Shown: piece after piece, positions 1 through 10,451 of the stretch
Layout: each line of letters opens with the position of its first letter
Numbering within the stretch: position 1 is the first letter of the stretch
DNA from: Curvularia sp. ZM96
Lineage: Eukaryota; Ascomycota; Dothideomycetes; Pleosporales; Pleosporaceae
Direction of reading: 5' to 3'
NCBI GenBank assembly: GCA_022457065.1
Contig: JAJGBQ010000003.1
Location: 4,092,001 to 4,156,000 of the forward strand
Length of the DNA: 64,000 nt
Made by a program: the position numbers and the translations under genes
Notes under the pieces: generated by a model
What the model saw: the letters and a program-made list of their open reading frames with translations, nothing else
Database searches by the model: none
What the model was told of the DNA's origin: nothing

Positions 1-2
1 CT

Positions 3-452
3 TCGGCTCCCGCGACACCCGTCCCCTCGGCACCAGTCATCTCCGCCGCCCCACCCGTGCCCGATACATCTTTCGCTCTGTTCAATCCTACGAGCACACC
101 CGTCGCCGGAGGCTACAACCCCTACGAGTCCGTCTACATCCCCGCATCGCTCTCCTTCAACCCCATCCTGGCCCCAGCCTTCACAAACATCTTCCCCGGA
201 CTCCCCGGCGAATTCACAGACGGGCCCGTCTACCCACCTGTAAAGACACTCTTTCCTCCCCACAAGACACCTACCTCTGCCCCTGCAGCGCCGACCGGAC
301 CGAGCGTCCCTTGCTCTAACAATGGTGGTGCATATGGTGGAGCTCCGGCGTATGGCAATGCGGGTAACTCGCCTTGCACGCTTGAGACGAGGGTGAGGCC
401 CTCGCCTACGGCACCTGGGTATGGTGGATCTCAATACGGATCTGGGTATTAG
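3..452 (+). CDS. C-terminal part of a Pro/Gly-rich protein (5' partial)
   Basis: The reading frame is open from the left window edge to a TAG at 450-452, so this is the 3' end of a gene that starts outside the window. The visible 149 residues are rich in Pro, Ala, Ser and Thr in the first half (repeated PAPTG/SAPV-like runs) and become Gly/Tyr/Asn-rich at the end (YGGAPAYGNAG, ending YGGSQYGSGY). One Cys pair (C at SVPCSNN and SPCTLE) is present. No catalytic motif, membrane segment or known domain is visible. The composition fits a low-complexity tail of a surface or RNA-associated protein, but I do not recognise the gene. A GTG at 57 is internal and is not a start. Confidence 0.6.
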   Translation, partial: SAPATPVPSAPVISAAPPVPDTSFALFNPTSTPVAGGYNPYESVYIPASLSFNPILAPAFTNIFPGLPGEFTDGPVYPPVKTLFPPHKTPTSAPAAPTGPSVPCSNNGGAYGGAPAYGNAGNSPCTLETRVRPSPTAPGYGGSQYGSGY

Positions 453-1288
453 GGAGCATGTATGGGTGTAGACATAGTAGTTCGTTCCTCGCAGGCTTAA
501 TCATAATTGTTTTACTTATCTTTGTGGTTCGATTCCGAGTCAGTGTGTCATATCTTTATTTGGGACTTACTTCTTTATCTCTTTTTCATTTTTCACTGAT
601 GGCTCGTCTGTGGCGATTGACCTATTAGAAGTATCACAAAAGAAAACGGCAGGCCGCCCCTCGGCCCACCAAAGATCAAAGATCAATTGGGCCTTACATT
701 GCCTTATCGATCCGCCGAGTGGGGGCGTTGTAAATCCTGGGCTATGGTTTATTTAGGAAAGGTGAAGGGTTTACTGTCGCTTGTCAATCTCTGTGTACAA
801 AAACAATACATATTTTATCCTGTAGCTGCCAGGTCCTCCGAACAAATTGATTGAATCCGTCGATGTCGATCTCCGTTGTTTCCTAGTGATTGTTCTAAGC
901 CATTGATGAAGTGGCTTTTCGTGACCAGCAACCACACCAAGTCACTGACAATATCGTCGCGAAAGAATCCACACTAGAGCGATTCTGTTAAAGGGAGCAT
1001 TTTAAAGCTCGCTACTGTCGTGCTCTATGCTTGTCATGACGCCCTCACTTTTGCCGATCCCAACTTAGAAAGACAAGCATCAAGGTAGAGGAATCATCGT
1101 AACAGTAGAAAGTTCAATGAGCATTTGAAATAAACGTAGAGGGTATTATACAAGCGCTCGCAAAATGACATTCATACCAAACCAGCCGAAACTCCTCGCT
1201 GAGCTACACATCACTCGCTCCCAATCACGTCATCACGGAGAGACATGTGCTACTGATCGCACAGCAACCATTCTCAGCACACACTCAC
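453..1288. other. intergenic, convergent 3' flanks
   Basis: No coding frame that I believe lies here. A 63-codon open frame at 1165-1356 overlaps the antisense of the next gene's last exon and has no recognisable product. The stretch most likely holds the two facing 3' UTRs; T-rich segments near 500-600 could serve polyadenylation. Confidence 0.5.
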
Positions 1289-1782
1289 TCAAACATGATC
1301 GTGCCGTCCCAACTTCTTGCCCTTCTTTCCCAACATCTTGGCCTCGCCCTGTTTGATCTTAGCTAGACGAGCCCTACGCAATCTGTCAGTAATGTCCCCC
1401 AGACGTGAATAGGATGGGGGGAAATTGTAACTTACTCCTCAGCAGCCTCCCTCTCCAACCTAGCTACATGCTCGCGCGCCTCCCTAACGGCAGTCCTTGC
1501 AACAGCCAGTGCTCTATCCGCCTCTCGTTCCGCCGCCTCGGCATTAGCCAGACTCTGCTTTGCATTCACGATGCTCGGGTCGCCATGGGATCGGCTGAAT
1601 ACGCCCGACTTGAGTGTGCCGCTGGAGTGCGAGGCAGAGCTGCTGTGGCGGTGGTGACTGGTCGTCGACGAGGTAGTGTAAGAAGGGGAGGAGGAACGGC
1701 GACGAGAGAATAAGGAGGATTTTTGGGTGGGAGCTGGAGCCGGGGGAGGGGAGGGCTCGCGGCGGGTTCCGAAGAGAGGCAT
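1289..1782 (-). CDS. small Ser-rich protein with C-terminal coiled coil
   Basis: Two exons, 1782-1436 and 1373-1289, joined across a 62-bp intron (donor GTAAGT, acceptor TAG) that restores a continuous frame; about 143 residues. The N-terminal half is disordered (SRRRSSSPSYTTSS, HHRHSSSASHSS). The second half is a charged helix with Ala/Glu/Arg heptads (NAEAAEREADRALAVARTAV, then REAREHVARLEREAAEE), continued by exon 2 with a basic end (KIKQGEAKMLGKKGKKLGRH). The way the helix runs across the splice junction supports the intron. From memory this N-terminal tail plus helix plus Gly-Lys end looks like a conserved uncharacterised fungal family; I know of no function. The start is the first ATG of the frame (MPLFG). 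Confidence 0.75.
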
Positions 1783-2650
1783 GGCTTTGTTGTTGAAGGG
1801 TGTTTTCGCTTTGGCGGTGTATCAAGTGACAATGGGGAGAATTAGTAGGCCTTTTGCGACGTAATCAAGACAAAAGATAGCTCTTTAGGGCTAAGAGTTG
1901 CGGTGACTTTAGGTTGGTGAGTGAGCAAGGAATTTCCTGGATAATAGTTGAAAAGAAGAAAGGCAGCCTGAGCAATGCAGGAGATGCCTTATATGTAAAT
2001 TGTTCTATCCCTTCCTCGGTAGGTAACGTTGTTGCTTTCCCGTCGTTGCTCCCCCAGTCCGTCCTCCTGTTGCGTCGAAAAGCAGGGTTCAGAGGAATGA
2101 CGCCGACGTCACATCTCCCCAAAGAAGCTGCGATCAGCAAAAGGCTAACCACCATCGCACACAGACCGCCACAATCGTCATCATTCGGTATGTCGCTGTT
2201 CTTGCGAAACGAAATAGGGGATATTGGAAAGTTATTGTGTTTGATGGGAGAGAAATGGTAGTCTTTGTGCAGGTGGGTCGGGAATTGCGCCCTGCGCCGG
2301 ATATACCGGCTTTGACAGAGAGCTAGTGAGCTTGATTGAACCCCATGAACAGGGTTTTTCTTAGAGAGGAAAGCTTCGGTGCCGATATAGCCGTCATGGT
2401 ACGGATAAAGGCAAGGCTAACAACGTGTGGGGAGAACTCAAGACGGCCCGATAGAGATGGTGCGTGGAGTATCCACGACGCAAGGTTCGTAAACCACGAT
2501 GCAGCATATCTCTTCTGATAATGATGTGATTCTCCTATAAGTAGAAGACAGCAGATTTCCAGATGAATCGCTCGCGCGCCCCCTTATGCCGTTTAATGTA
2601 TCCAAGACGCCGACCCATGCAACCGCTCTATGTTACAACAAAACACCAGA
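1783..2650. other. intergenic region
   Basis: This holds the promoter of the small coiled-coil gene (reading left from 1782) and the 3' flank of the amino acid transporter. Open frames of 60-115 codons occur in several phases on both strands, none with recognisable content or plausible splice partners. Confidence 0.4.
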
Positions 2651-4444
2651 TTAACCACACTGCGCATGATCGCCTTCGCCCATCATCAACTTTCCTGAAG
2701 TCTTGAAAATACTAATGACCATCACGGTGCATCCGAATGCTACAACAGCACCAGCCACGTAGGTCATAGTGCTTTTCTGCGACAACTTGATGTAACAAAG
2801 AGGCGGGAGAATGAATGCTAGCGCACAAGCAGATGTTGCACCAAACAACTCGAAGACAACGCCAATATCGCATGTCAAGAGGGACATCGTAAGGGCGGAA
2901 ACCACAAGAGCAGTGGTGAAGATCATGTGACGGTTAGCATTGTAATGCTCATCGGGAAACCAGTAATTGTTCATGACTTCTCGGCAGACAAAGGCTTCCA
3001 GTGGAAGCGTAGTAAGCATGTTCAAACCGAAGAATAGACGTGCAATATTGACCATCAGGTTGTCGTTGGGGAAATTGTTGAGCACATTACCAAGCGTCTT
3101 GTCGCCAAAGGTTAGGTAACCTGAAAGCGCCATGACGAGACACGCAGCAAGGGATATACCAGTACTATAGTGCGTGACGCGAGAGAAACGGTCAATGGTG
3201 GGTTTACGCAGGGAGCCATATATGAGGAGGCTGTTGTGATGGCAGACAAAGGCAAAAGCGATTACGCCTATGGATTCGAAGATGCCTGGGCGAATGATAA
3301 GGGAGCCGCGAAGTTGACCTCTGGACTCAGCAGGTACTCGGAAGGATTGGGTGACAACAGTCACAATAATAACGGTCATGCTGACCAACGCGAAACCGCT
3401 GGCTTTGGCAAGCTGGAAAAGTATTAGACCGCGATCTGTTCTTGCCGAGAATACAAATTACCTTTGAGATATCCCGATAGAGCGACAGCGGAAACGAGAT
3501 GCCGAGGATGAGGAAGATCATGATAGCCTTCCTGTCGGTGAGAAGCCACAGAAAAGACATGTCTGATAAGGAAGGGAATAATGAATCCATGACCCTTGGT
3601 ATCGTATCGCCAATGATAACGCAGAAGGCTACCATGCCACCGAAGGCGCTGTATTCTGTCAATACATGCATCTTTCCATTTCACAAAAATGACGTACAAG
3701 AGCCACTGCGCCAGGGATATAGCCACGAGACCTGATTTACCAAAACAATGTTGTACCGTCGCCTGGAAAGAATCCGTTCCACTGAGCTTCGAGTTTATGA
3801 CAATGAGCCGAATCGTCCAGTCTACCACGATGGTGAGTCCGATCAGCAGGGCGGTCCCTGTGACGAGGCCGGCGTTGCGGACAGCGTACGGTTGGCCGAT
3901 GATGCCTGCTCCTCTGCTCCAAGTTAGCTGGCATCCTTCTTTTTTGCCATTGTATGCCTTACATAATGCTGTTTGCCATGTTCAGAAAGGCGCTCTGCAT
4001 TCCGCTGCGTGGCCGCGCGCTCTCCAGATGATCTTCTGGGTTGAAGTTTTCCTCCGCGACCGTTACGCTTGGCGCTTCAATGCCCGTAAGCAGAGGCAAC
4101 CGTTGTGTTCTTTCCCGACCTTCTCCATGGTCCATGTAGTCATCCCCGTCCAACTCTACCCAGTCAGCGCCGGTGTTGGCATCTCCGTTCATGCTCCTTC
4201 TCGGCTCTTCGAAGCGGACTCGATTCGGGGTCCTCGGTGCGCCATCAGGGCGGTGCTGGGCAAAGGACGATTGCCGCTTGATACCGCCATTCGGATGTGA
4301 CCCTGGGGGTGCCGGGGAGGTGGACGTAGCTCGCGACGACGAAGGCGAGGGCGAGAGGTGTCGCGGACTTGGTTTGATTTCGGGCTCTAGCTCCGAGTCG
4401 CTGTCTGAAGGATGCTCATGCAGGAGCTTTTGGCTTTCGCTCAT
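2651..4444 (-). CDS. AVT-type vacuolar amino acid transporter (AAAP/SLC38 family)
   Basis: Four exons (4444-3963, 3913-3698, 3648-3462, 3412-2651) join in frame to 548 residues. The first about 150 residues are a hydrophilic, Ser/Pro/acidic cytosolic tail (DSDSELEPEIKPSPR), usual for fungal vacuolar AVT proteins. The family signature NSIIGAGIIGQPYA is formed exactly across intron 1, and QWLFAFGGMVAFCVIIGDTI across intron 2, which confirms both junctions. About ten or eleven hydrophobic segments follow, ending in a TM helix and a short hydrophilic tail. Family members exchange neutral or basic amino acids for protons at the vacuolar membrane. The closest yeast relatives would be Avt2 and Avt5-7; I cannot choose between them or predict the substrate. 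The start is the first ATG, MSESQKLL. Confidence 0.9.
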
Positions 4445-4663
4445 CGTGGCATTGTCAAAACTTGTAAGATTGGTAACTTAAGCCAGTGTGGAACTGTCAT
4501 CCCCGACTTCTGGCATCGGTCTCAAGAACAATGGACCCCTGCTCATTATCTAGTCTTCATTTGGCATAGCGCATTTTGGTTCCGAACGGCTGTAACAGGA
4601 ACGCACGTGCATCAATGCGGGCAAGCGCAAGCTTCAATTCTTAGATCAACGTGACATGCGGCC

Positions 4664-5905
4664 TCAGCTAGGTGAGGCTTCAAGACTAGATACTACTCTA
4701 CATTTGAGTGAAGCCAGATGCAACCCTTCGATAGTGGCCGAGGCATTTTTAACCAAGGTGGCCATAGCATCCTCGAGACTGCACTTGTGCTTGGTGTGGA
4801 AAGTCCAAGAAATCCACGGGGGAGATTTGATGTGTTTTAGGCGAATACATAACTCTTCAAAACTGAACTCGCTGAATGGGATCGTGGGTGGAGGGTGCAA
4901 AATATTGGCTTCATTCATTCCTTTTGTCAACGCCCCAAGCAGGAATGACCCGCATGAGAAAGATTGGGATGCATCATAAGGACATGTGTAGGAGTTGCTT
5001 TCGTATCCTTCAAGCAGTCTGTTCAGACCCAGAAAGATGGTTTGGATCGCAAAATACCGCTTGTGCTCAAGACTGTCTGTAGGATATTAGAACCGCAAGG
5101 AGCTGGAAGAAGCATGCTACCTACCCACAATCCTCGAAGGAAGAGGCAAGCCTAGCGTGGGTATGACATCTTTGCCGTGTTTGATTGCCACCACCGTGGC
5201 TTGCTCAAATTGTTTCTCGACATTGAAAACCCAGGTGGCCCATATCCACAAGACTAAATCTCGACAGTGCGTCGTCGGCACACCGATTTGCTCAATGTTC
5301 TGAAACCACAAATCTTTGAACATTTCGAGCGTCTCTCCAAAGACGTAGTAATCTTCTATTACGGCAATCTTGGCGAGCAGTTCCAGTGTAATCTTTCGCG
5401 GCACCTGCTTGTTGCGGCCGTGTACGATTTGCATAACAATGAGGAAAGCTTCAGCATCCCAGTCCTGAGTAGGGATATGATATAGTCCATCGTTTTCGTT
5501 GGGTATAGACTCTTCAAAACGTTTGTCCTGTAACATGTTCCTGAACACTGGCGAAGCAAGTATCAAATGGCGTGATGAAACATGGTAATGAACGTCGTCT
5601 TGAACAGGCTCTGCAAATACTGATGGTGTATCAGAGTGTGACATATCAGTGCTGAGGTTGCCACCAAATAAAGACTTCGTGACTACTGGATTATCGCTCT
5701 CTGGGATAAGTTGAACAGGTTCTGTCTGTGTTTGATCATCGTGGTCTTTGACCATTTTCTTTGCGGCATTCAAAAGACTCCATGACTCCAATGCATCTTC
5801 TTGTGTAATTTCCCTTGGTCTCCAAGGCGCAAACCTGATACAAGCATTCTTAAGGGTGATGATTGTGTCGGCTTCTGGGTCGATTTTGTATGTCACTGGC
5901 GCCAT
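4664..5905 (-). CDS. BTB/POZ-domain protein
   Basis: Two exons, 5905-5125 and 5076-4664, joined across a 48-bp intron (GTAGGT...ACAG) give 397 residues. The middle of exon 1 carries a BTB-like core: HYHVSSRHLILASPVFRNML followed by helices resembling the usual fungal BTB continuation (WDAEAFLIVMQIVHGRN). Exon 2 adds a helical region and a C-terminal Cys-containing tail. BTB domains dimerise and often recruit Cullin-3, but this fungal branch is mostly uncharacterised. I chose MAPVTYK at 5905; the frame extends upstream to an ATG at 5959, but the intervening bases (pyrimidine run ending CTCCTGCAG just before) look like the end of a 5' UTR intron. No partner gene is evident; it is tandem with the transporter. 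Confidence 0.75.
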
Positions 5906-6459
5906 GACTGGAATGCAACTGCAGGAGAATAAGTTGTGAGAATTGTCGCAGCTCAACACACGACTAGCGGTAGGGTGTGCTGATCATTAATGCTGAAGGA
6001 GCGGTTTTATAAACATTCACCCGCAGAGCTATCAGCCAGTCTTATAAATTATGGGTGTGGGGCCGAGTCCGACATGTAAGCTTTGTTTGTCGCGACGACG
6101 ACGATGATTGGAAGCTGGAGTTGAGTCGGTGACGCTGCAGTATGAGACCATTTTCAACAGGGATCTCGCTCCTTCAACTAACGACATGCGTGACACATCA
6201 ATGGCTTGCATCCTCGCCATTACTACGGTAACTTACTCTATAAGGAATATAGATAGAAGATTTCCGTAGTTAGTGCGTGTTGTAGTCGGTCTAAGAATAT
6301 GCTACAGTGTCATCCATCGAAGGCGCTATTCTCATTCGTCCAATCACTCTTTACATTTTCTATCAAAGCCGCACCTGAGTGGAAATAAGATAGTAATCAT
6401 GTTGAAAAAGCAATCTCAATTGCATCTGACTTTATGCTTCGCATTTCCATGAAAACAAC
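5906..6459. other. promoter region of the BTB gene
   Basis: No believable coding frame. The likely 5' UTR intron acceptor of the BTB gene lies just upstream of 5905. The rest is probable promoter and the 3' flank of the next minus-strand gene. Confidence 0.4.
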
Positions 6460-6774
6460 CTAAGCGCCTCCCTCCCTCTTCGCGTACTCGTCCTCCATCC
6501 TTTCCTCGTACTCTCTTCCTTTAATCGCCGCGTCCTCATCTTCTGTCACATCCTGAATACGCTTGGCATCCATATTGCGTGTGCTGTCAAGCTGCCTTCC
6601 GGTTGCGTCCGTCTCAAAGCGCTCAATACGCGGGGCCTCACCCGGGGCTTGGTGGGTTCGCTGCACACGAGTGCCACTAGGATCCGAGTAGGTTTGCTCC
6701 GACTTTGAGACCGTCTGTCCGTTGATGGTAGTGGAGCTGCTCGAGCTGGAGAAGGACTGGAATGTCGACGACAT
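6460..6774 (-). CDS. small hydrophilic protein, 104 residues
   Basis: A single uninterrupted frame starting MSSTFQSFSSSSSS and ending YEERMEDEYAKREGGA. The protein has a poly-Ser N-terminus, a central segment rich in Thr, Gln and Pro (GTRVQRTHQAPGEAPRIERF), and an acidic, probably helical C-terminus (VTEDEDAAIKGREYEERM). It has no Cys, no membrane segment and no signal peptide, so it is probably soluble and largely disordered. It looks like the short conserved hypothetical proteins common in ascomycetes; I know no function. The poly-Ser start coincides with a clean ATG, and upstream bases contain stops, which supports this start. Confidence 0.6.
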   Translation of the reverse strand: MSSTFQSFSSSSSSTTINGQTVSKSEQTYSDPSGTRVQRTHQAPGEAPRIERFETDATGRQLDSTRNMDAKRIQDVTEDEDAAIKGREYEERMEDEYAKREGGA

Positions 6775-7390
6775 TGTGGCCGGTTTCTACGTCAATCCTT
6801 ATGTGTTTTTTGGTGCAGAGAGGAAGGTATGTACTGATTCAGACAATCTGTAGTTTGAGTTCAAGCGGTTTCTATGATCCAAGACACTGCGGTATGTTGC
6901 TACTTTTATGTCGTTCGATGCAGTAGTGATCTCATAGTGTGACGTCATAAGGGCCAGCAGTGGTTCGCGCCCAGCAAATTGCAAAGAATGGAATGAGCTA
7001 GCCGTACATGGTGCTAAGGTAACATGAAATCGAGGTCAAAGGTTGAGCGTGGGGCTCGAATGATGCAGTGGCAGTAGTCGTGGTCTGCGTCAAAGAAGCC
7101 GGTGTGGTACAACTGGGCGGCATCGATCAGACCGGTCGAGGATGTGTTATTTGCAAGCAATGGTCTTGCATTCGCAAAGTCGAATGTCTTGACGCAGAAC
7201 AGCTCCAGTAATCATATACGAATCGTTCGTTGAGTATGAACACCTTTCCCTCCCTTAGGCGGCTAGACTTGCCCTATTCGTGCACCGCGCGACGTGCAAT
7301 CGCGTCACGCCCCTGACAGGCGGCGCCAAGCACCCGATAGACAGACGGCTAAGGCACCAGCCCTCCGCCATTCAACACCACCCGCCCACC
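6775..7390. other. divergent intergenic region
   Basis: This lies between two divergent genes and probably contains both promoters. Short open frames are present, but none has recognisable content. Confidence 0.4.
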
Positions 7391-8734
7391 ATGCGCTTGC
7401 TTGGGGCGCCGCTTTTTGCTGCCCTCTTATCTTTGGTCCGTAGCAGTAAAATTCCAGATGCGCTTGATTGTCATGATCCCGGAGATGTAGACGAATGTGC
7501 GGAGCCCATAGCAGATGTCACGGCTGTCGTGCCGGGATCGTCATACATTGCAAAGATTGAATGCAAGGACTGTCCCTTCATAGTCCCAGACGATCGCAAT
7601 GTCGGAAGTACTGACTACCTGTTGGTATGTTGTTGCCGCTGCTGCCGTTAGAACATGTGGTCGTGCTGACGGTACTTCTAGTTGCTAAACATCACCCTTA
7701 CCCATGACAATCGTACCGTCCTTCTTAATAACCGCCCGCTGTATCCGTTGCAAACTATACCCACACCCCCGCCCTTCGACGCTGCCCAGTACCTCCCCGA
7801 CCTTTCCAAAGCAAACCTGTATCTTGGTCTCACCAGCTCAGACCCGTATTGTATATCCTCGACTCAAAGAGACGTTGATTCCGCCGAGTGGTGCTGGAAA
7901 ATTCCGCTCTGGCCGCATCAACGCCCAAAGTTCGATTATCTCTACATTGCCAAACCGACTCAGTACAAGAGCAGTGACGACCAAGACAACGCAGAATACT
8001 GGAACATATCACTGGATATTATTGGGAAGTCGCTGTATCAAAATGATCCGCTCTGGGAGTATGACCATCCCGAACAGAAGATGTTGTGGATCCTGGTAAA
8101 AGGAACACCACTGAAGGCACGAAAAAGTAACGCCGGAGGAGGCAATAAGGCTGCTGATCCATTCAATGGCCAATCTGATGCCCAGAATCAGAGGTACGAA
8201 TACCAAATTGTCGACATGCGCCTTGCAGCTCGTGCCTACACATTTCCAGCCAAGAAACCTTCGTCGCTGTTGGGAAGGATAGGCCACTTCTTCGGCAACG
8301 ATGTCTGGGAAGAGCAAGGGAGCCGCTTTCTATATCGTCAAGAAGAATGGGGACAGTATGGTAAGAAGGGCACTCTGCGCGAAATTTTTGGCCAATTTGT
8401 GCACTGGGACTCTTGGTCATTATTCTGGATCGTCTTCTTTAGCGTTGTTGGTGGCCTGCTCGCCCTGTTTGGTTTCTACAAGCTCTTCAAGTGGATTGTT
8501 GCCCAACGCGAACTTATGAAGTGGGACGGCATGGAGAATGTGTGGGAGAATATGAGAAGGGAGAGGTTAGCTGAAGAGGAGGGTGCGCTGCTGAATGGAG
8601 AAGCGAGGTACACCGACGATCCCGACGAAGGAAGCTCATCACGGCCGCCAGCGTATGAGGATGCAATGAAACCGCTCCCCAGTAAACCGCTCCCCGAGAA
8701 GCCTTTACCTGAAGTTCCTCTCATCGAAGCATAA
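7391..8734 (+). CDS. secretory single-pass type I membrane protein
   Basis: Exons 7391-7624 and 7682-8734 join in phase 0 (donor GTATGT, acceptor CTTCTAG) to 428 residues. The N-terminus MRLLGAPLFAALLSLVRSS is a likely signal peptide. The luminal part has several Cys (DALDCHDPGDVDEC, IECKDCPF) and predicted N-glycosylation sequons (NITL, NRT, NIS). A single strong transmembrane helix (SLFWIVFFSVVGGLLALFGF) sits about 120 residues before the end. The cytosolic tail is hydrophilic and ends with a PLPSKPLPEKPLPEVPL repeat that could bind SH3 or WW domains. I do not recognise the family. The chosen ATG gives a clean signal peptide; an upstream in-frame ATG-like codon would put a basic stretch in front of it. 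Confidence 0.75.
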
Positions 8735-9317
8735 GCACGCCGACCTTCTGGCCTATTTTCCTTGGACATATCTGCAGATACCCATTTGACATTACGCATG
8801 TCAATACTCGTTCCTTACTATTTCATTACAGGCCATCATTACCTACTCCTGCTGGTGCAAGTTTGTCGTGCTTTTGAGACATAGAAAAAGAGCTTTGAAT
8901 CAGGCCTAGGGCTCTTTACGCGCTTAAGTTTCCCTACTATTCAATTTACAGTACCGGAAGACGGACAAACACCCCAACATAATTCCATTTCTGCACAATG
9001 TGCTCATCTCGACTATATCTCACTTTTCACATGTGCTGATGGTGCAACATGAGTGCATTAGGATAGACTGCCAACGTATCAGCATACAGCACGTGAGCAC
9101 GTATGTCTAGGAACTAGAGACGTTGCTGGGAGCCGTTATCGCCGATTGACATTACCTAAATAAGCGGCAAACTAAATCAGGAGACCAAACAAGTGGGGCG
9201 CTTCCATGGTAGCCGTTGAAATGCATACAAAAATGCGCCGCCGTCCGGTTAGCATCCAAGTGTTTCTACAGAGACTGCATCCATCGATAACATTTGACAC
9301 TATATTACAAAACGATC
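8735..9317. other. intergenic region
   Basis: No gene seen. It holds the 3' flank of the membrane-protein gene and the promoter of the NmrA-like gene. Confidence 0.4.
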
Positions 9318-10366
9318 ATGGTTAAAATCGCAGTAGCCGGCGGTACTGGAAGTATGCTTCCCCTTGCTTGTGTCAGAATTACCCCGCTTAGAAATTCGCT
9401 CATCAGTGCGAATATGCAATACTAATACGCCCACTACTAGACGTCGCAACATGCATGCTTAAAGCTGCAATTGCTTCCAATCAACACGAAATTACCATTT
9501 TCACTCGCTCAGCCCCATCAAAACCGCATCCTTCTCCCAAAGTCAACTACCTTCAAGTCGACTACACCTCCCGTGAAGCCCTGACAATTGCACTACGTGG
9601 CTTCCACACAGTCCTCTCTTTCTTCGTCGTGCACCTTGATGTCGACAACGTCGCTCAGAAGAATCTCATCCATGCCTCCATCGCAGCCGGCGTAACGCGT
9701 TTCGCACCCTCAGAATGGGGCATCGCGAGCAACAGTGGTGTCGCTAGCTACGATAACAAAGACTACATCCGCAAGTACCTCGAAGACCTCGACGAAAAGG
9801 GCGAGCTCAACGGGCTTCAATACTGTCTCTTTCAGCCCAGCATCTTCATGGATTACTTCGCGCACCCGTATCCGCTCGAGCGCGACCTCATCACCTGGCC
9901 ATTTTTCATCGATTTTGAAAACCGCCGCGCCATGGTTCTCGATGACGGTAACCAGCCTCTCGTACTAACCGCCATGCAAGATGACGCAGCCATCCTTTCT
10001 CTCGCCCTCTCCGACACGCAGCGTCCTTGGCCCCGTGTCGGCGGTATCAGGGGCTGTCGCACCAGCATTAACGAGCTGATTGCGCTCGGCAAGAAGATCC
10101 GCGTTGGCGAGTGGTTCATCGAGCATATTTCTAGTGAAGATTTGGCCCAGGGCGAAATCAAGGCTAGCTGGATTCCGCAGCTGGTTCACCCGACTATTCC
10201 GCAGGAAGAGCGTGAGCGCTTCTCAAAGACGTTTTTGATCATGTTTTTCACGGCGATTAAGAATGGCGCGTGGAATGTGAGTGAGGAGTTTAATGAGATG
10301 TTTCCGGAGTATAAGTTTATGGGTGTCGAGGAGTATCTGACTAAGGCTTGGGAGGGGAAGCCGTAG
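9318..10366 (+). CDS. NmrA/isoflavone reductase-like NAD(P)-binding protein
   Basis: A short first exon 9318-9351 encodes MVKIAVAGGTG; an 89-bp intron (GTATGC...CTACTAG) joins it to 9441-10366, giving 319 residues. The junction rebuilds the dinucleotide-binding motif GGTGNVATCML (GxxGxxG type) on an N-terminal beta strand. Further family features are VNYLQVDYTSREALTIAL (second strand), FAPSEWGI and a Lys about 20 residues later in the DYIRKYLEDL region, where atypical SDRs keep the active-site Lys. Enzymes of this family reduce phenylpropanoid-like substrates, while NmrA itself is a redox sensor; the substrate here cannot be assigned. The gene ends 86 bp from the stop of the convergent NLR gene. 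Confidence 0.85.
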
Positions 10367-10451
10367 ATAAGATTTTGTGCGAGGGGTTTGAAGAGAGAAA
10401 AGAAAGTCAGTGTGAAAATGTTAGTCGGTATGAGACAGAATCAATTTGAAA